A program made the position numbers and the translations under genes. This document shows positions 32,033-44,600 of a stretch of 64,000 bases of DNA, piece by piece (position 1 is the stretch's first letter; the number at the start of each line of letters is the position of its first letter). The DNA comes from Anarhynchus alexandrinus (taxonomy: Eukaryota > Chordata > Aves > Charadriiformes > Charadriidae): positions 1,982,019 through 2,046,018 of the forward strand of contig VUYV01000125.1 of the NCBI GenBank assembly GCA_008711295.1, in the 5' to 3' direction. Under the pieces are notes generated by a model. That model was not told the DNA's origin. It saw only the letters and a program-made list of their open reading frames with translations, and did not search any database.

Positions 32033-35000
32033 CTGTTATCTTTACTATTCAGAGGCTGCTGCAATGCCCCCCCATGATGTCATCATATAGGCAAACCACA
32101 CATGGTATTTTTGCTTGTAAAGACCACAGTATTGAGCCTATGGTAATACTGAAGAGGAGAGAAAAAAATGAAAAGATTTGCTCGTACAATTTCAAGACAT
32201 ACAGCAATATGAATTTTTAAATAACATTTGATCTTATAAAAATATTTTATCATCTTTCCATCAGACGTACATCCTCACAGCTATATAAAAATCTGTAGTA
32301 AAATTATTGTAAGTAGTTTCTTTGATTAAGAACTCAACATTTGTGGTTTAGAATAGCTTTATAATTTGCTGTGGACAAGACGGATAGCGTGATACCTCTT
32401 TCTCAACAATCATTTATTATGTATAATTTGGCCTTTCTGGATGGTTGGATTGGAACATGTCCTAAATTACCAGAAGTTAAATACTTCTTATACATACTAA
32501 AAATGGTATTTTGCTATAGAATTGTATTAAGAGCTTGGATTTTATTTAGAATTAAGACATCATATATCTCTCATGGTCTTCATGCAAATAATTTTTTTCA
32601 CACTTAGAATTCTGTTAGCTTAAAAGGTTAAACTCAGGTAGTGGAATCTTATTCTTTTCTCCTGTTGGTATGTGATGTGCCAGAGAAGCGCGTGCAGAGT
32701 CTCTTCCCCTCTGTCTGGTCACTGGTCAAAAGAATACCGAGACAGGGTACCCTACCAAGGCAACCTGGGTAAGATGGTACCTGCAGCTGGTGGGCTAAAA
32801 CACTATAGCACGGCAGCGTAGAGCAACGCCAAGCTCAAAATCCCCTGGTCAGGTGTCACAGGTAGTTGTACCTTTGCTCGTTTTTAAAGTTCTTGGAACA
32901 AGACCCCTCTTTTTGTCTGCGTCTGCAGAGCAATGGGCACCAAATGATGGGGATTTTAGGGTAGTACAGTAAAACTAATGATAATATTGATAGTAAATGA
33001 AAACTAAGCCTAACTAAAAGAAAGAGTGTATGGACAGCACATAACAAATACTCCAAAGTATGTTCCCATGCCTGATACCATGTGCTTCACTACTCTCTTC
33101 TGGAGAAATAGTACTAATTCCTTCAGCATAGATACATGGGACCTGATTTTTCCAGTTAGGGATATCAGCTATACCCAAACAGCTATGGTAAACCACTTTT
33201 TCTCTATATGCTAGATTTCCCCAGATTTTTATCATATCCTAGTAATTAATCATTGTAGATTTACATGTGTATTCCCTTTGCTATTAAATTAATCTTTCAG
33301 TAACTGCCCAGACATCACATTCATTAAGATTAAAATATAAAACATTATTGCATGCTCTGTGTTCGTTGCCATTGTCCCTATTTGCCCTACCTGCCCGCTT
33401 TAATGTTATGGTGGTTTACAGCAAATGGAGGTCCAGCTCTCAGGTTCAGACCTATTTCTTTAATAAGATGAATCAAAACACTCTGATGTTTGTGCAGTTG
33501 TGGAATTCTTCAGGAACGCTGCTCTGAAATTCAGCATATTCAGGAGGCGTTTACTCACCACCTGAAGAAGTTTGCTTCTTTATTCCAGCCCATCTCTTCT
33601 TTTCAGATAAGAGGAAGCAGAGATAATTGGGATACAGACATGTATGCTAAAGAATAACCTGAAGACCCCATCTGCATTATCACTTTTAGTTCAGACCAGT
33701 TTCCTTTCCATGTGTATATACCAATTGCCCTAACTTACCATTCTTCTGTTGGCATCATGAAGCGTGCAAATCAGATTCCTTTCACGAAAAGCTAAAGCAA
33801 AGGACGCACCCTAAGAGCCCATCCAGTCTGTTTCAATACAGCATTCTGTCCATGGGACCAGACTTCAATTAGTCTTAAGTGAAAGCTGCAAAAATACAGT
33901 GTGGACATCAGGTCCACAGCACCCATTCTGCTGCTCTGTAGATCTTCATTGCACTGCACTAATGGGGACATACCCTTAGATGCCTATTTCAAAGAGACTG
34001 TCCTGTAGTGACTCTTCTACTGTCTCTTTTCCACCCCGTCTCCTTGTATTTAACCTGATCCTTCTTTGACCACATACTGATGGTACAGCTTTGTCAATAA
34101 AACAAATTAGACAAAAAATCAGCAGACAGGGAGAAATGCTTGTCACCAGCATCCAGACACCTTCTTAGCTTGTTTACAGAATGACCAAGAAAGAGAATGG
34201 GGGTGAAATTCACCCTTCAAGCTTGGATATACTGTTTGAGAAGGGCATTATCACCTTGTTCAGAAACAGCATCAGTTTGGATGTTGAGCCATCTCTAACA
34301 CTTAGTTATAACTAGGGAAATTAGACAGTCACGTTAATGCATTGTGCATATATCTGTTAGTTATTGTAGCTACACTTTTTTGTGTGATACACTGAAAAAA
34401 TGTCCGGTGAAATTCAGACACGTTTGAAAAGCATCTGATCTTGTGATCAGCATGATATGAGTACTGTTCTTCTCTGATATTACATGGGTTTCACAGAAAG
34501 ATAAATGTCGGACTGTCAGCATCTCCTATTTCCATTAACCTTCTTTTCCTCATTAATAACTGACCTAGAGCAATAAAAGCCACCCATGAATTTCAGCAAA
34601 TAAACCAGTCCACTTCTCCAGGCCCAGTGCTTTTGGCTGCATTGAACCTTAATAGAGTAAGCAGCAACACGCCTGCTGGAAACTATTTACAACTCCACAG
34701 ACAAGAGCTTTTTACTGCATTTCTTCGGTTTCACCCACTTAGCCCCTCTATGCCTAATATAATAGCCCAATCCATGCATACTAAAAATCCTATTAATATT
34801 CTGGACCTGGAAAATTAGCCAAAAATCCATAGAAAGATAAGTATAATAGAACACAGATGATTAACACATGTATTTAACACAACGGATCCCAATATCAATA
34901 TCTCCTGTGTATTCTTTCCAATTGAGACCAGCTTTGTAAATCTCGACCGTGAGGTTGTATCTGATGAAACAGTAAAGCTACAGTGAAGAAACAATGCACA

Positions 35001-35757
35001 AAAGATGTTTGTAATGTAATACGAAAATGGTGTTCAGGATTTTAATACACTGCAATTGACCACACAGATTTTTTCTGTGAAAAGGTAATTTGGTATTAAA
35101 ATTGTGCAGTACTTAAATAATGTAATTTTGATAATGACAGTAAAGTACGATTTCTGTAATGCAAGAGAATCATAAACTATTTGTCATTCAAATGAAATAT
35201 GTAATATGTCTGAATGCTGTCACTATTATACATTTTTGAAAGAATTCTGCCATGAACTATCATTGAATACTATTATATTTCAAATATATAAAAAAAAAAC
35301 TGGTGAAGTCACAATACAAACGTATTGAAATGCCATGTTGCATTTATTTGGGAAATAATGAAACCTGTGGGAGCAAGTCAAACTTCTTCTTCTAGACAAT
35401 TTTATTACAGGTTTTTTAAGGAGCTGAACCTTACGAACTCTTTCCCCATGTTAAGTTGAAAACTGAAACTGTGATAGGTTTTGACCTTCAAAAGATAAAC
35501 ATTAATTCCCATGAATTCTCAGTTCCCATTGTTTCTTGTGTTGTATCAGGCTTCTGAGACGAAGGAGTTTAATCCATTGAGGATCTGACCAGAGTGAAAT
35601 TTCACTAGTAGTAAAAGTGCTACTTTATTTGTGGCATTCCTCCTAAGATTTTTTCGTTGCCGTTTGTGCAAGAAGCAGCGTTCCACCACTTCTGACAGAT
35701 CTTAAAGGAATTTAGAGTGAAACAAGCTATCTCAGTAATTTCTGTAAGTTAGTTCAG
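32033..35757. other. AT-rich non-coding stretch
   Basis: No gene recognised over 3.7 kb. A GC-richer block at about 32670-32960 (TGTCACAGGTAGTTGTACC inside it) recalls LTR or unique exon-like DNA, but has no terminal TG...CA pair or duplication that I could confirm. The remainder is AT-rich. Confidence 0.5.
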
Positions 35758-35971
35758 TTAGGGGGTTTTTTTGCTATCTAACATTCCTGCCTCTTTTTTC
35801 TTTTCCTTGGGGCTCCTTCCTCCTCTCCTGCAGAGGAGAGTTGCACGCTCCTTCTCCAGGAGCAGAGCTCCATTACCAGCCTCGCGCTGTTTCCACAGTA
35901 GGCTCCGTAATCTGGGGCACCGCAAAAGCGCACTTTGATGTTTTAAACTTATGGTGCTTTTCTCTTTACAG
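35758..35971. other. Pyrimidine-rich, GC-richer block before the exon-like segment
   Basis: Contains a long pyrimidine tract, TCCTTCCTCCTCTCCTGCAG, ending at 35831 as a good acceptor-type sequence, then a GC-rich stretch with several CpGs. No coding frame is supported. Confidence 0.35.
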
Positions 35972-36034
35972 CTGGCAACTGGAGTGGTGCAGATAAGTCT
36001 GCACCACATCACGGGGATCTTTGTGTAAACTGAG
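35972..36034 (+). other. Exon-like 63-base segment with perfect hairpin
   Basis: Preceded by TGCTTTTCTCTTTACAG (strong acceptor, AG at 35970-35971) and followed by TGAG|GTGAGT (near-ideal donor at 36035). All three forward frames contain a stop, so it cannot be an internal coding exon. It could be a non-coding RNA or UTR exon. Inside lies a perfect 9-base stem, GTGGTGCAG / CTGCACCAC, with a 6-base loop (35984-36007). No gene is recognised nearby. The match may be chance. Confidence 0.25.
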
Positions 36035-36040
36035 GTGAGT

Positions 36041-39000
36041 GTCGGATGGATTATGACTTGCGTTGTGCCCCCTTTGATCTGTGCATAGATTCGCATTTGA
36101 TCCCTGCGCAACACATTCATGTAGGAAGCAATTCCGTCTCCTTTGTCTAAGGCTGCTAGATACTACATTGGCCATTCTCTTATGTTTTCTTGAATGTATG
36201 TTTGAAATGGAATATATATAATGTTCTCGTGCTGCTATATTTCATTTGCAAAGCTATGTTTTATATACTGTAAATTTTACTTCTTACCAAAAATACATTA
36301 TCCTGGAAGCAAACTGAGTCAAGTGTTCTCAATGTGCCTGTAATTCCTTTGCAATTGTGTGAGGTGTGAAATTCACTTGACTGTTCTTACTGAAAGATCT
36401 GAAGGGTGGGAGATAAAAAATTGTTTTACTTCTGCCAAGCAAGCATGAAGAAGTACAGATTATGTATATCATTTCTGGAAAGAAGATGGAGGAGTTGTGG
36501 TTCCAAAAGACATCCTCAAAAGAAAAAGAAAAGGACCTAAGACAAACATTTTCTTTTTTTCATCGTATATGTCATATATGTAAAGAGCGAGGTAACGGTT
36601 TATTACATCAAAAGATAACATAAATGGTTGATTGAGCTAAATTAAAGTTTGAAGTAGAAAAAATATGCAGAATGTCCCTGGTACAAACTTCTTAAAACAA
36701 GGGATTTCTCTAACTCATGACAGAAACCAGAAACAAGCCTTTTGGGGACAGGCAAAACGGTCTTTTTGATTACTTTATTTAAGGGGATTTAAGATAATTT
36801 TTCACTCTGTTTTTGAAAATGACGATCCACTCATAAAAGCGGGCATTAAATTTTACAATAAGAAATTTACTCATTAACTAAATGCGGGACTCACAGGAAA
36901 ATACCTGTGTTGATATTGGTGGTTTGGTATTTTGCCTTCTCCGTCATTACCTTAGCGTGGCACTAGGAGGCAATCTGCTATTAGAGGTGTCATCCCTCAG
37001 ACATCAAAGTCTTCGAATATTGTGGTATTTCAGCACCAAATGGCACTGCTCATGAGAAGTTTTTTTGTGTGTCGAATCCCAGCCTGCATTACCACACTCT
37101 CTTAGCTTCTTCCACGTACTTTTCGAAAATGGCAGATTGGTGGTTAAGAATACCTTCCTGAGACTCTGACCACGGCTTTAGCCAGTCGTTCCAATTTGTC
37201 ATACACCAAATATCTAAGTGAGATTCAGTGAAGAGATACTTAGACTGCAGGTCTTGACAGGGCTACGACAGCCAAATTGCCTGTGTTGACAGGACGTGTG
37301 TGTTTCCAGGTGTGCCCAGAAACAGACCAGCTTAGGAAATCTTAAGAGGTAAAATGTATGGATCTCTCTCTACTGTGGCCGTGTCTAGGGTAGAAAGCGG
37401 CCAAAAAAAGGGTTGAGGCTGAAAATGCGTAGTTTGGATTCAGGTACCAATGGGGCAGCTAGGTAGAGTTTAAGCTCTTAATGGAAATGAACATACAGAA
37501 TAATAAAAATGTTAATTGTTCAGAAGAAAGAACATGGACACTCTCACATTGGGCACCAAAATATGTTCATTTTTAATTTCTCTTTACCTCGGTTTTCATC
37601 CTTGTTATTTTCATAGTTGTTCTTAAAATTGATTAATACTTTTGTGCCTCTAGATGTTGTAAACATATGAAAATCATAGCCAAACCTAGGAGAAAGTTAA
37701 TAGTTTTCAAAACAGGGGTCAAAAAAGTGTACTGTACATAACGCTGTGGTCATATATTGAAAAAATGAGGTGAAATAAATATTCATTAGCTTGTAAATCT
37801 ATTACATGTTCTAAATCAGCAGGTGGTCTTTAAAAAAAAGTAGCCCAAGTACATGTCCTGCAAGACGGCATCAGCACTCATATGGGTAGGAACTAAGGTT
37901 TCACAGGCAAGAGTCATGCTGGCTCTTCCTGGCTGTTGAGTGCTTGACTTTGCCACCTTACGTGGTTTTATTTTTATAAAAGTTCTTTTGTTGCTGTTTG
38001 GGAGCAGATGTGTATTTATGCACTTTGTGATTCCGCAAAGAGTATTTAGAAGTTTTGAAAGATTCGATGCCTGCCACAGAGGGGCTCTGAGACAGAGCTG
38101 GGAACAGGATTTTAAAAACGCTTCCACAAGCATTTACTGAGACAGAAAGTTGAAATTGGCTTGGCTGTGTTCGTGCTCCTTTTGTTTACTTTTTGTGAAT
38201 ATTTTAGCTAATAGGTTTACTGTTAGGATTGTTTATAGCAACAGCACATTTTAGGCAAATATTTTAAAAATTTCATGGATAATATATTTTAGACTGACAA
38301 ATGTAAATATTTTCACTAGAAATCTAATTATAAGCTTTACTGTTCTCAATGTATCTTTTATTATGTAATCATTAAATCAGGAAGTACGTCTATGCACACA
38401 CGGTTCTACATTTAGTCAGGAACAACTAACTCCTGGGTTAAATAGCAACTACAAAGAGGGCGTTGCAGATCACCCACTTGACCCTCAAGAATTCCAGATA
38501 TTAAGTACTTTCAACAATGTAGGATAAATCCTCAGACCTTTTCATTCCCGTAGATGCTGCCCTTTGCATAAGCCAGTCTTACAGTTGTATTTCAAGTGTT
38601 GGGATGTGTTGTGATATTGTTAGGTAGATCAAAGGATGCAGGCGAATAGACACTGCACATTTTTCAAAGAAAACAGAGATTCTTGAATTGGGATCATGAT
38701 TTCAATTTTCAGTTCTGTTTAAATGTAATTCTTTATCTACAGATTCTCTTGTGGGTTTGAAATCTGATGTATAATTTTGTCTTGTTTTTTAAAACCTCTC
38801 CCTTCACCTTTTAGAAAAGAAATAATAATCATGTTTGTGTCTCTCTAATATAAACATAATTAACATCGGTGGTATATGGAATTAGTGCTGCCTGTAAGGA
38901 AAGAGCTTCACAATTAAATCATAGATTTGCTGCTGTGCAGTTCGAAGACGTGAGCTTTGCTCACAAGACAATGGGTTTATACGCCATATTCCATAGATTC

Positions 39001-40926
39001 TCATTACATGTCTTGTGTCAGCAAAATTATATTAGGCAATCTCACCACTTGCATCAGCTCATATTAATATTATTTGTAAGACAAAATGGTCCTTGATATT
39101 ATCCCTCCAATCATTATCAGAAGTCATTTTGCTCTAGGATGTTAATATTAAAGTTTATATATGATAACATTACTATTTGTTTTAATAATTTCCAATAAAA
39201 ACAACTACTGTTTTAGTGACTCATTTTATTTTCTTGTATTTCCTGGCAAGTGTTGCATGGCTTTTTAAGAAACACAAAAACAAGTTGGCTGCAGCTGAGC
39301 TGAGAGGCTGATTCCACGGGCTGTGCTTGCTGGAGGCTTCCATTTAAACCAGTGGTCTGGACGGGGCTAGGTACAGGATGGGCTACCTTTTCCAGCTTCT
39401 AAATTATGCTCTCTTGCACTGAAACACCATGAAACAACATTCATTAAGACTTCAAATATAATGGGACACTGCTACTCATGAAATAAGAAATAAAAGCAAG
39501 CCAGGGAAAGAGAGAAAGACTGGGAAAAAGAGGTGGAATACCATCAGCTCCATCCGGGATGTGCTCAGCTCGTGAAATGGCAGCTGCTTGGGTGCACCAC
39601 ACCATCATAGACATGCATTACCTACAAAACTATTAAGCAATAACTACATATGTAGAATATGCTGCCAACTGAAGTTGGTTTTGGTTGTGGTTATTTTTTT
39701 CCTCAAAGAATAATACAGAATAAAGAGCAAGTTTAGATTGCATTTTGGCATAATTAAACATATTTCAGTTTCAAATTCAAGAACAAATTTTCTGTCTGTG
39801 CCTAACCGAAGTTCCCAGTGAATACAATGTGCATGTCTTGCCAGATCATTCCACATTATATAATATCTGAAATATCGAAGCCTACTTACAAAAAGGAAAT
39901 CATGGAAAATGTAATTGTGCTTGTGTATTTTGGGAAATACATTAAGTTTTGTAAATAGCTTAAAGAAAATTATAAAACCTGGAGCATACAAATGTAGTTC
40001 TAATTACTACATCATCAAGGATATTTTAGCAAAAAAACTGAATTTCAGACCTTTGTGAGTGATTTTTGGCCAGTTTGACATACTTGTTACTGGTCATTGA
40101 GATTTAGGACAGTAAACATGTTCACTATTATCTCTTTTCAGGAAGAAGCAAACCGTTCAGACCCCAAATTGAGGGCTGTTCTTGCTCTGTTGAGATCTCA
40201 AGAAGAATGTGACATCTTCTTCTTTCAACATTTGTATTTCCTTCAGTGCTCTACTTTGGCTAGTCTGGTTTATATTTCCCCCTAAAATGGACAAATTCTG
40301 TAGTCATTTAAATCCATCCAACCCTATCGACCTCAACCATACTCTTATCCTGATTTACAGCCTCATTAGGATTTTAATGATGTAAATGAAAGTAGAATTT
40401 GCTCCTAAATCTTCGCTCTAAATTAAAGAGTGTATTCACCTCTCAGTGCAGGATGTGGGAGTACGCGCCTCAAACAGAGAATACACAGCTAAAACTTGGC
40501 AGGCAAGGTCTCGGCTAGAGGGTGGATTTTTTTTTTAATGTTGAGCTCACTTCTTTCCTCAGATAAGCAGGCGCACATTCCCATGTATCTTGTAAAATCT
40601 TTAACAGTTCTACACATGCATGTACAAGTGTAGTGCTGTTTTTACAAGATAGACAACAATTCTTACTCACATATCTTTCTGATGAGAGAATCAAGTCATC
40701 AGTCTAAATATATTTGGTTTCACTGAAGTTGCAAGACTACAGAAAGCACAGACGTTCACCAGCTCTTGGAACTTGCCTGGAGTACCTGTGCTACAAAAAT
40801 AGATCCTCCTGCATCCGCAGTCCAGACCTAAAAATCTGTAAATGGGTGCTGAATGAGAAAGTGTTGGGGTTATTTTGTTGTTTGGTTTTGTTTGTTTATT
40901 TATTAATTTGGAAATCTGAGCCTTAC
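36041..40926. other. AT-rich non-coding stretch
   Basis: No gene, RNA or mobile element recognised over 4.9 kb. Open frames are at most 115 codons and have no motif. The part at 36800-37050 is unusually complex, non-repetitive sequence and could be a conserved non-coding element, but this is only an impression. Confidence 0.5.
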
Positions 40927-40990
40927 AGCCTGATCCAAAGCTCACGGAAGAAAAATTCTCATTAACTTCAGTGGCCTGAATCAGTTCCTG
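40927..40990. repeat. Ancient palindromic repeat unit
   Basis: Opens GCCTGATCCAAAGCTCACGG and closes CAGTGGCCTGAATCAGTTCC. The ends form an imperfect inverted repeat, and the core TTCTCATTAACTTCAGTGG fits the family seen at 31.7 and 13.9 kb. Confidence 0.55.
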
Positions 40991-41099
40991 AAAAGGAAAA
41001 TACCATGTTTCACTTTCAGTATCTTCTATAAATTCAAGCCAGAAAACCGTTATTGCCTCTAACACACCGTATATTAAACAGTAGCTACGAAGGACTTGG

Positions 41100-41640
41100 T
41101 AATGACATTACACACATCCCATTGTGTTTAAATGCATTTTACAGCACAAACAGGGAAGGGCCATAAGCAGCACATTTACTCTGCCCTTATGCCCTTTGTA
41201 GCTCCGATATGTGTGTAACTCCTCGCAGAGACCCGCGTTACCTGAAATCATTCTCCTCTCACCCTCAAAACTGCAAAGAAGGTACTTGCCAGAACTTGCT
41301 CCAGAAGAGTCATTTCCATATAGTCTTCCCTTAAAAATTTTAGAAAAACAGAATGATGGGAGATCGGAACGACCCTGGGCAGCTGATCTGATATGCTGAG
41401 CCTGGAGGTCATTCAGCCACTGCCATCCAGATGACAATAAATTGTAAACAGTGTCGCATATATAATACATCATTAATGGAGAATGACGGTGTGGCCGGTA
41501 ACACCGGTGCCATGGTTGGGGGTGCTTGACCGGGGACGCAGATTGACAATTGCAGCAAGTTCATTAGAGCAAGATCAGGCGGCACGTCATATGGACGGGT
41601 TTGAATAATTATGCACAAGAGGCAGAAGTTAAGAATTTCT
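41100..41640. promoter_or_regulatory. Enhancer-like motif cluster
   Basis: Complex, non-repetitive sequence with many developmental factor-type sites close together. They include CCCATTGTG (Sox-like, about 41117), E-box CAGATG at 41428-41433, GTAAACA (forkhead core) at 41444-41450, the palindrome CATTAATG at 41471-41478 and a 5-base-stem hairpin CCGGT AAC ACCGG at 41495-41507. CAATTG at 41547-41552 and E-box CATATG at 41588-41593 follow, then AATAATTATGC near 41604. CpGs at 41480-41600 are enriched over the AT-rich surroundings. Function is inferred from composition only. Confidence 0.35.
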
Positions 41641-44600
41641 TGCTTATATTAAATTAGGGCTGTTTGGATTTGAGTTTATTTTAAAGCACACTGAAGCTTG
41701 ATTACTTTTAGTAATAGGTGAAGTGCTACAGAGTCAAGAAGCAGAAGAATTTTTAAAGATCTTACATAACTCTAGTGATATTTTTAAGCATATTAATTGG
41801 CAGGTGCTTCTCACAAATAAGGAGGTGACTTTCTGAAAATATATCTGCCCCTTGAGCATAGCATGGCTTATTTTGCAGCTTTTATCACCAACAGAACTCA
41901 TCAGCTGTAAAAATGAAGAAGGTGGCACTCATTTTTAGAAAGAAGTATCCAGGAGGACGCTTTCCTCCCCAAAACAAGACAAAGCCGTGAACAGTGCAGA
42001 TCAGGAAGGGAACACGCTCAAAACTAGGCAATTTTCAAATTCTGCACAAGTGTTCAGTCCACACACCCTTCCCATGCCCCCCCCCTTCCCCGTCACCCCC
42101 AAACCTGTCAGTGATCGCAAGTGCTTGGGACACCCTCGTCTCTTGAAAGCCATCACTGCATCAGCAGAGGCTGTTCGCACAAGCAAAGTTTGGTCAGCGC
42201 ATATCCCCTACGAGCGATGCCCCAGCAAGCCCATGGGTGGGCAGTGGCAAGCCCCACGGCTCCACTGCCCGTGGTCCTCGCAGCTGGAAAAAAAAAAAAG
42301 GCAAAAACTGGGAAAAAAAATCAAGTGTTTAATAACAGTGCTGTCAGTAACTGGTTTATATTCATTTTCTCTCTTTTGCTTGATACAGCTACCCTCACCA
42401 CCCAGCAGAGAGAAACACTTGGATCACGCTGCACACACGCAGCCGAGCAGGAGGAAGAATCGGATGCTGTATACCTCACCTTGAGGGTGACAGACAGGGC
42501 ATTTTACTATAAATGTTTATGCATTAATACGCAGAAACCTGTCTGAGAAGGGTTCTTCTGGATATCTTAATTCTGCTGATGCAAAGTGAGAGTGAAATTA
42601 CAGGTGCCAGTTTGCAATGTAGAATGCTGATAAACAACTTGCCATTTTGCAGTGGCTGGTCACATCTGGAGCCTTTTGGGATGCAAAAGTACTGGAGGAT
42701 TATTGCAAAACTTAGAGACACTTATGTTACCATAACTTTTGTTTTTAACCTAAATTTGTAGATTTTTTTTTCTTTTGGAGGATTTTAGGGGTTATATTAT
42801 ACTTACTTAGCTAACCAGCTAAGTCAGCGGCAAAGCAAAAAGAGAGTCAGACCTATAGCTCTTGTCAGAAAACTTTTCTAGTTTGACCTTAGACTGAGAC
42901 AGGCTGGTATAAAACCACGGATCGGTGGATTGCGTTTCATTAATTTCAGCATATTTTAAAACTCCATAATCTACAGTCCCCAACTCCGACCCAGCACTCT
43001 GACTAAATTAATGGGCAGTGTTCAACACCGTTGTACTGTGTTGAAAAAAACCTGCGTGATAAATTTGAATTTTTATTCTTCCACCTTTAAGTTATGATTA
43101 AGTACTTCTGTAACATACAAAATCAGCAGATGCACATATAGAGACAGAGGGATGGATCCCCGACACAGACCGTGAAGGCTATGGCACTAAGAGTCCCTTG
43201 CTCTTGCATGTTGTTATTTTTACAGTTATTCCTGTATGGACTACATTGGTATAACATCCAATTCGATTTCATGTATCACTGCAGTCTTCTACCATTGTCA
43301 AAGCACCCAGTTACTCTCTTGAAAATCCCTGCTGAAATTTGAGAGGCTGTTATGAATTAATCTTTCTTGATAGTATTATTTGTCATTTCTATTTTGTTAG
43401 CATGTGTACAGAAACACTGAAGGGCTTGAGAAAGGTTTCACTCTTCATGTTTCTAGCACACAGCAGTATTTTGAAATCCTTGCAAAATTTCCATCAGGTC
43501 ACTGTAGTAATAATTATGCATGTATGCAGTTAATGTTCCCTGACTGCTTCTGATCCGCTATGTCTGTTCCCTTTCTGTGCTCTCCTGTTGAGATCATACA
43601 GTCTGAATATAACACACAGCAGACTGGTCAGAACTCCACGCCTTAGCAAATTTGTAAGCCCTGCTTGTGGAAGAAATATTCCAACCCATACAAAATAAAA
43701 ACCTAAATGCTAATATGCACAGGTTTGGGGTGGTTTTTTTTTTCCCTAACGTTTAGTATATACTTGTTGTGTTAGAAATATCTGAAATCGCTTTGATGTA
43801 TTTTCTGTGATTATCCACAATTTCCTGTTATGTAAGGTATCTCTCAGGAGACTTTATACTCAAGAATAGGTTGCATTGGGAATTATAACTAAGATCTGGC
43901 CCAGTCTGGTTTTTTAGCTCACTGAGCATTACAGTTGTGGAGAGTACTGTATTTTTCCTATACTGTTTAGTGTGTTTATATAAAATATTCAGTCTGAAAC
44001 TGAGAATGCTCCAAATTTATCCTCTTGTGGCACACGTGATCTTTCATGAGAATCCAGTTAAATATAGGTTTTTTTGCATCAGAGAAGATATTGTCAAGTT
44101 GGGTCTGGCTCTCTTCCCCCTTCTGTTTGAAGGTCAGCGATCATTTAGGACAGTTTTCTATCATGCATTTCAAATGCGAAGGCGGTGTTTGCAGCAGGAC
44201 ACGGGCCATAATTTATCAGTGAGTCCCAATCAGTTCTTCAACCACTTTCTGGTAACGTGGTGCAGAGAAGCATGGTTTCACTCAAGTTCCCGCTTGACGG
44301 TGGTAAACATCTATAGCTGTGTGACTTTGGTCTTTAGTCCTGTGACAACGCAACACGCACTACTTCTATCCCATCGAGAAGCATCTGGTTGCGCATTAAT
44401 AGTTGTGGGAAGAGAAATCGGATTGTTCTTCCCCTTGGCCATATGTGCTGGCTGCTGGTGTCACCTTTGGTAGCTTTCTTGGGAAGAAGAGCGCGGGGGA
44501 CGTCACAGTAAAGTTGGACACACGCCCCAGAGCTCAGCAGCCTTGCCACCTCCCCCATCCAAGCATATGATCATCCTCCTTCCACTTTTGCACATTTGTT

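Noticed and set aside
32670..33040. Possible solo LTR of an endogenous retrovirus
   Set aside because: No matching TG...CA ends, target duplication, polyadenylation arrangement or primer-binding site could be confirmed.
33770..33990. Possible ancient amniote repeat (CCATCCAGTCTG-like block)
   Set aside because: Resemblance is weak and short. I could not align enough of it by eye to assign a family.
37060..37090. GTCGAATCCC resembling a tRNA T-arm
   Set aside because: No matching acceptor stem, anticodon arm or A box upstream.
41987..42484. 165-codon frame
   Set aside because: Crosses a C-rich run and an A12 run and overlaps another frame. Looks compositional.
43937..44473. 178-codon frame
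   Set aside because: Longest gap-free frame in the AT-rich part, but it has no recognisable family, repeats or splice pattern. Kept only as a conservation check.
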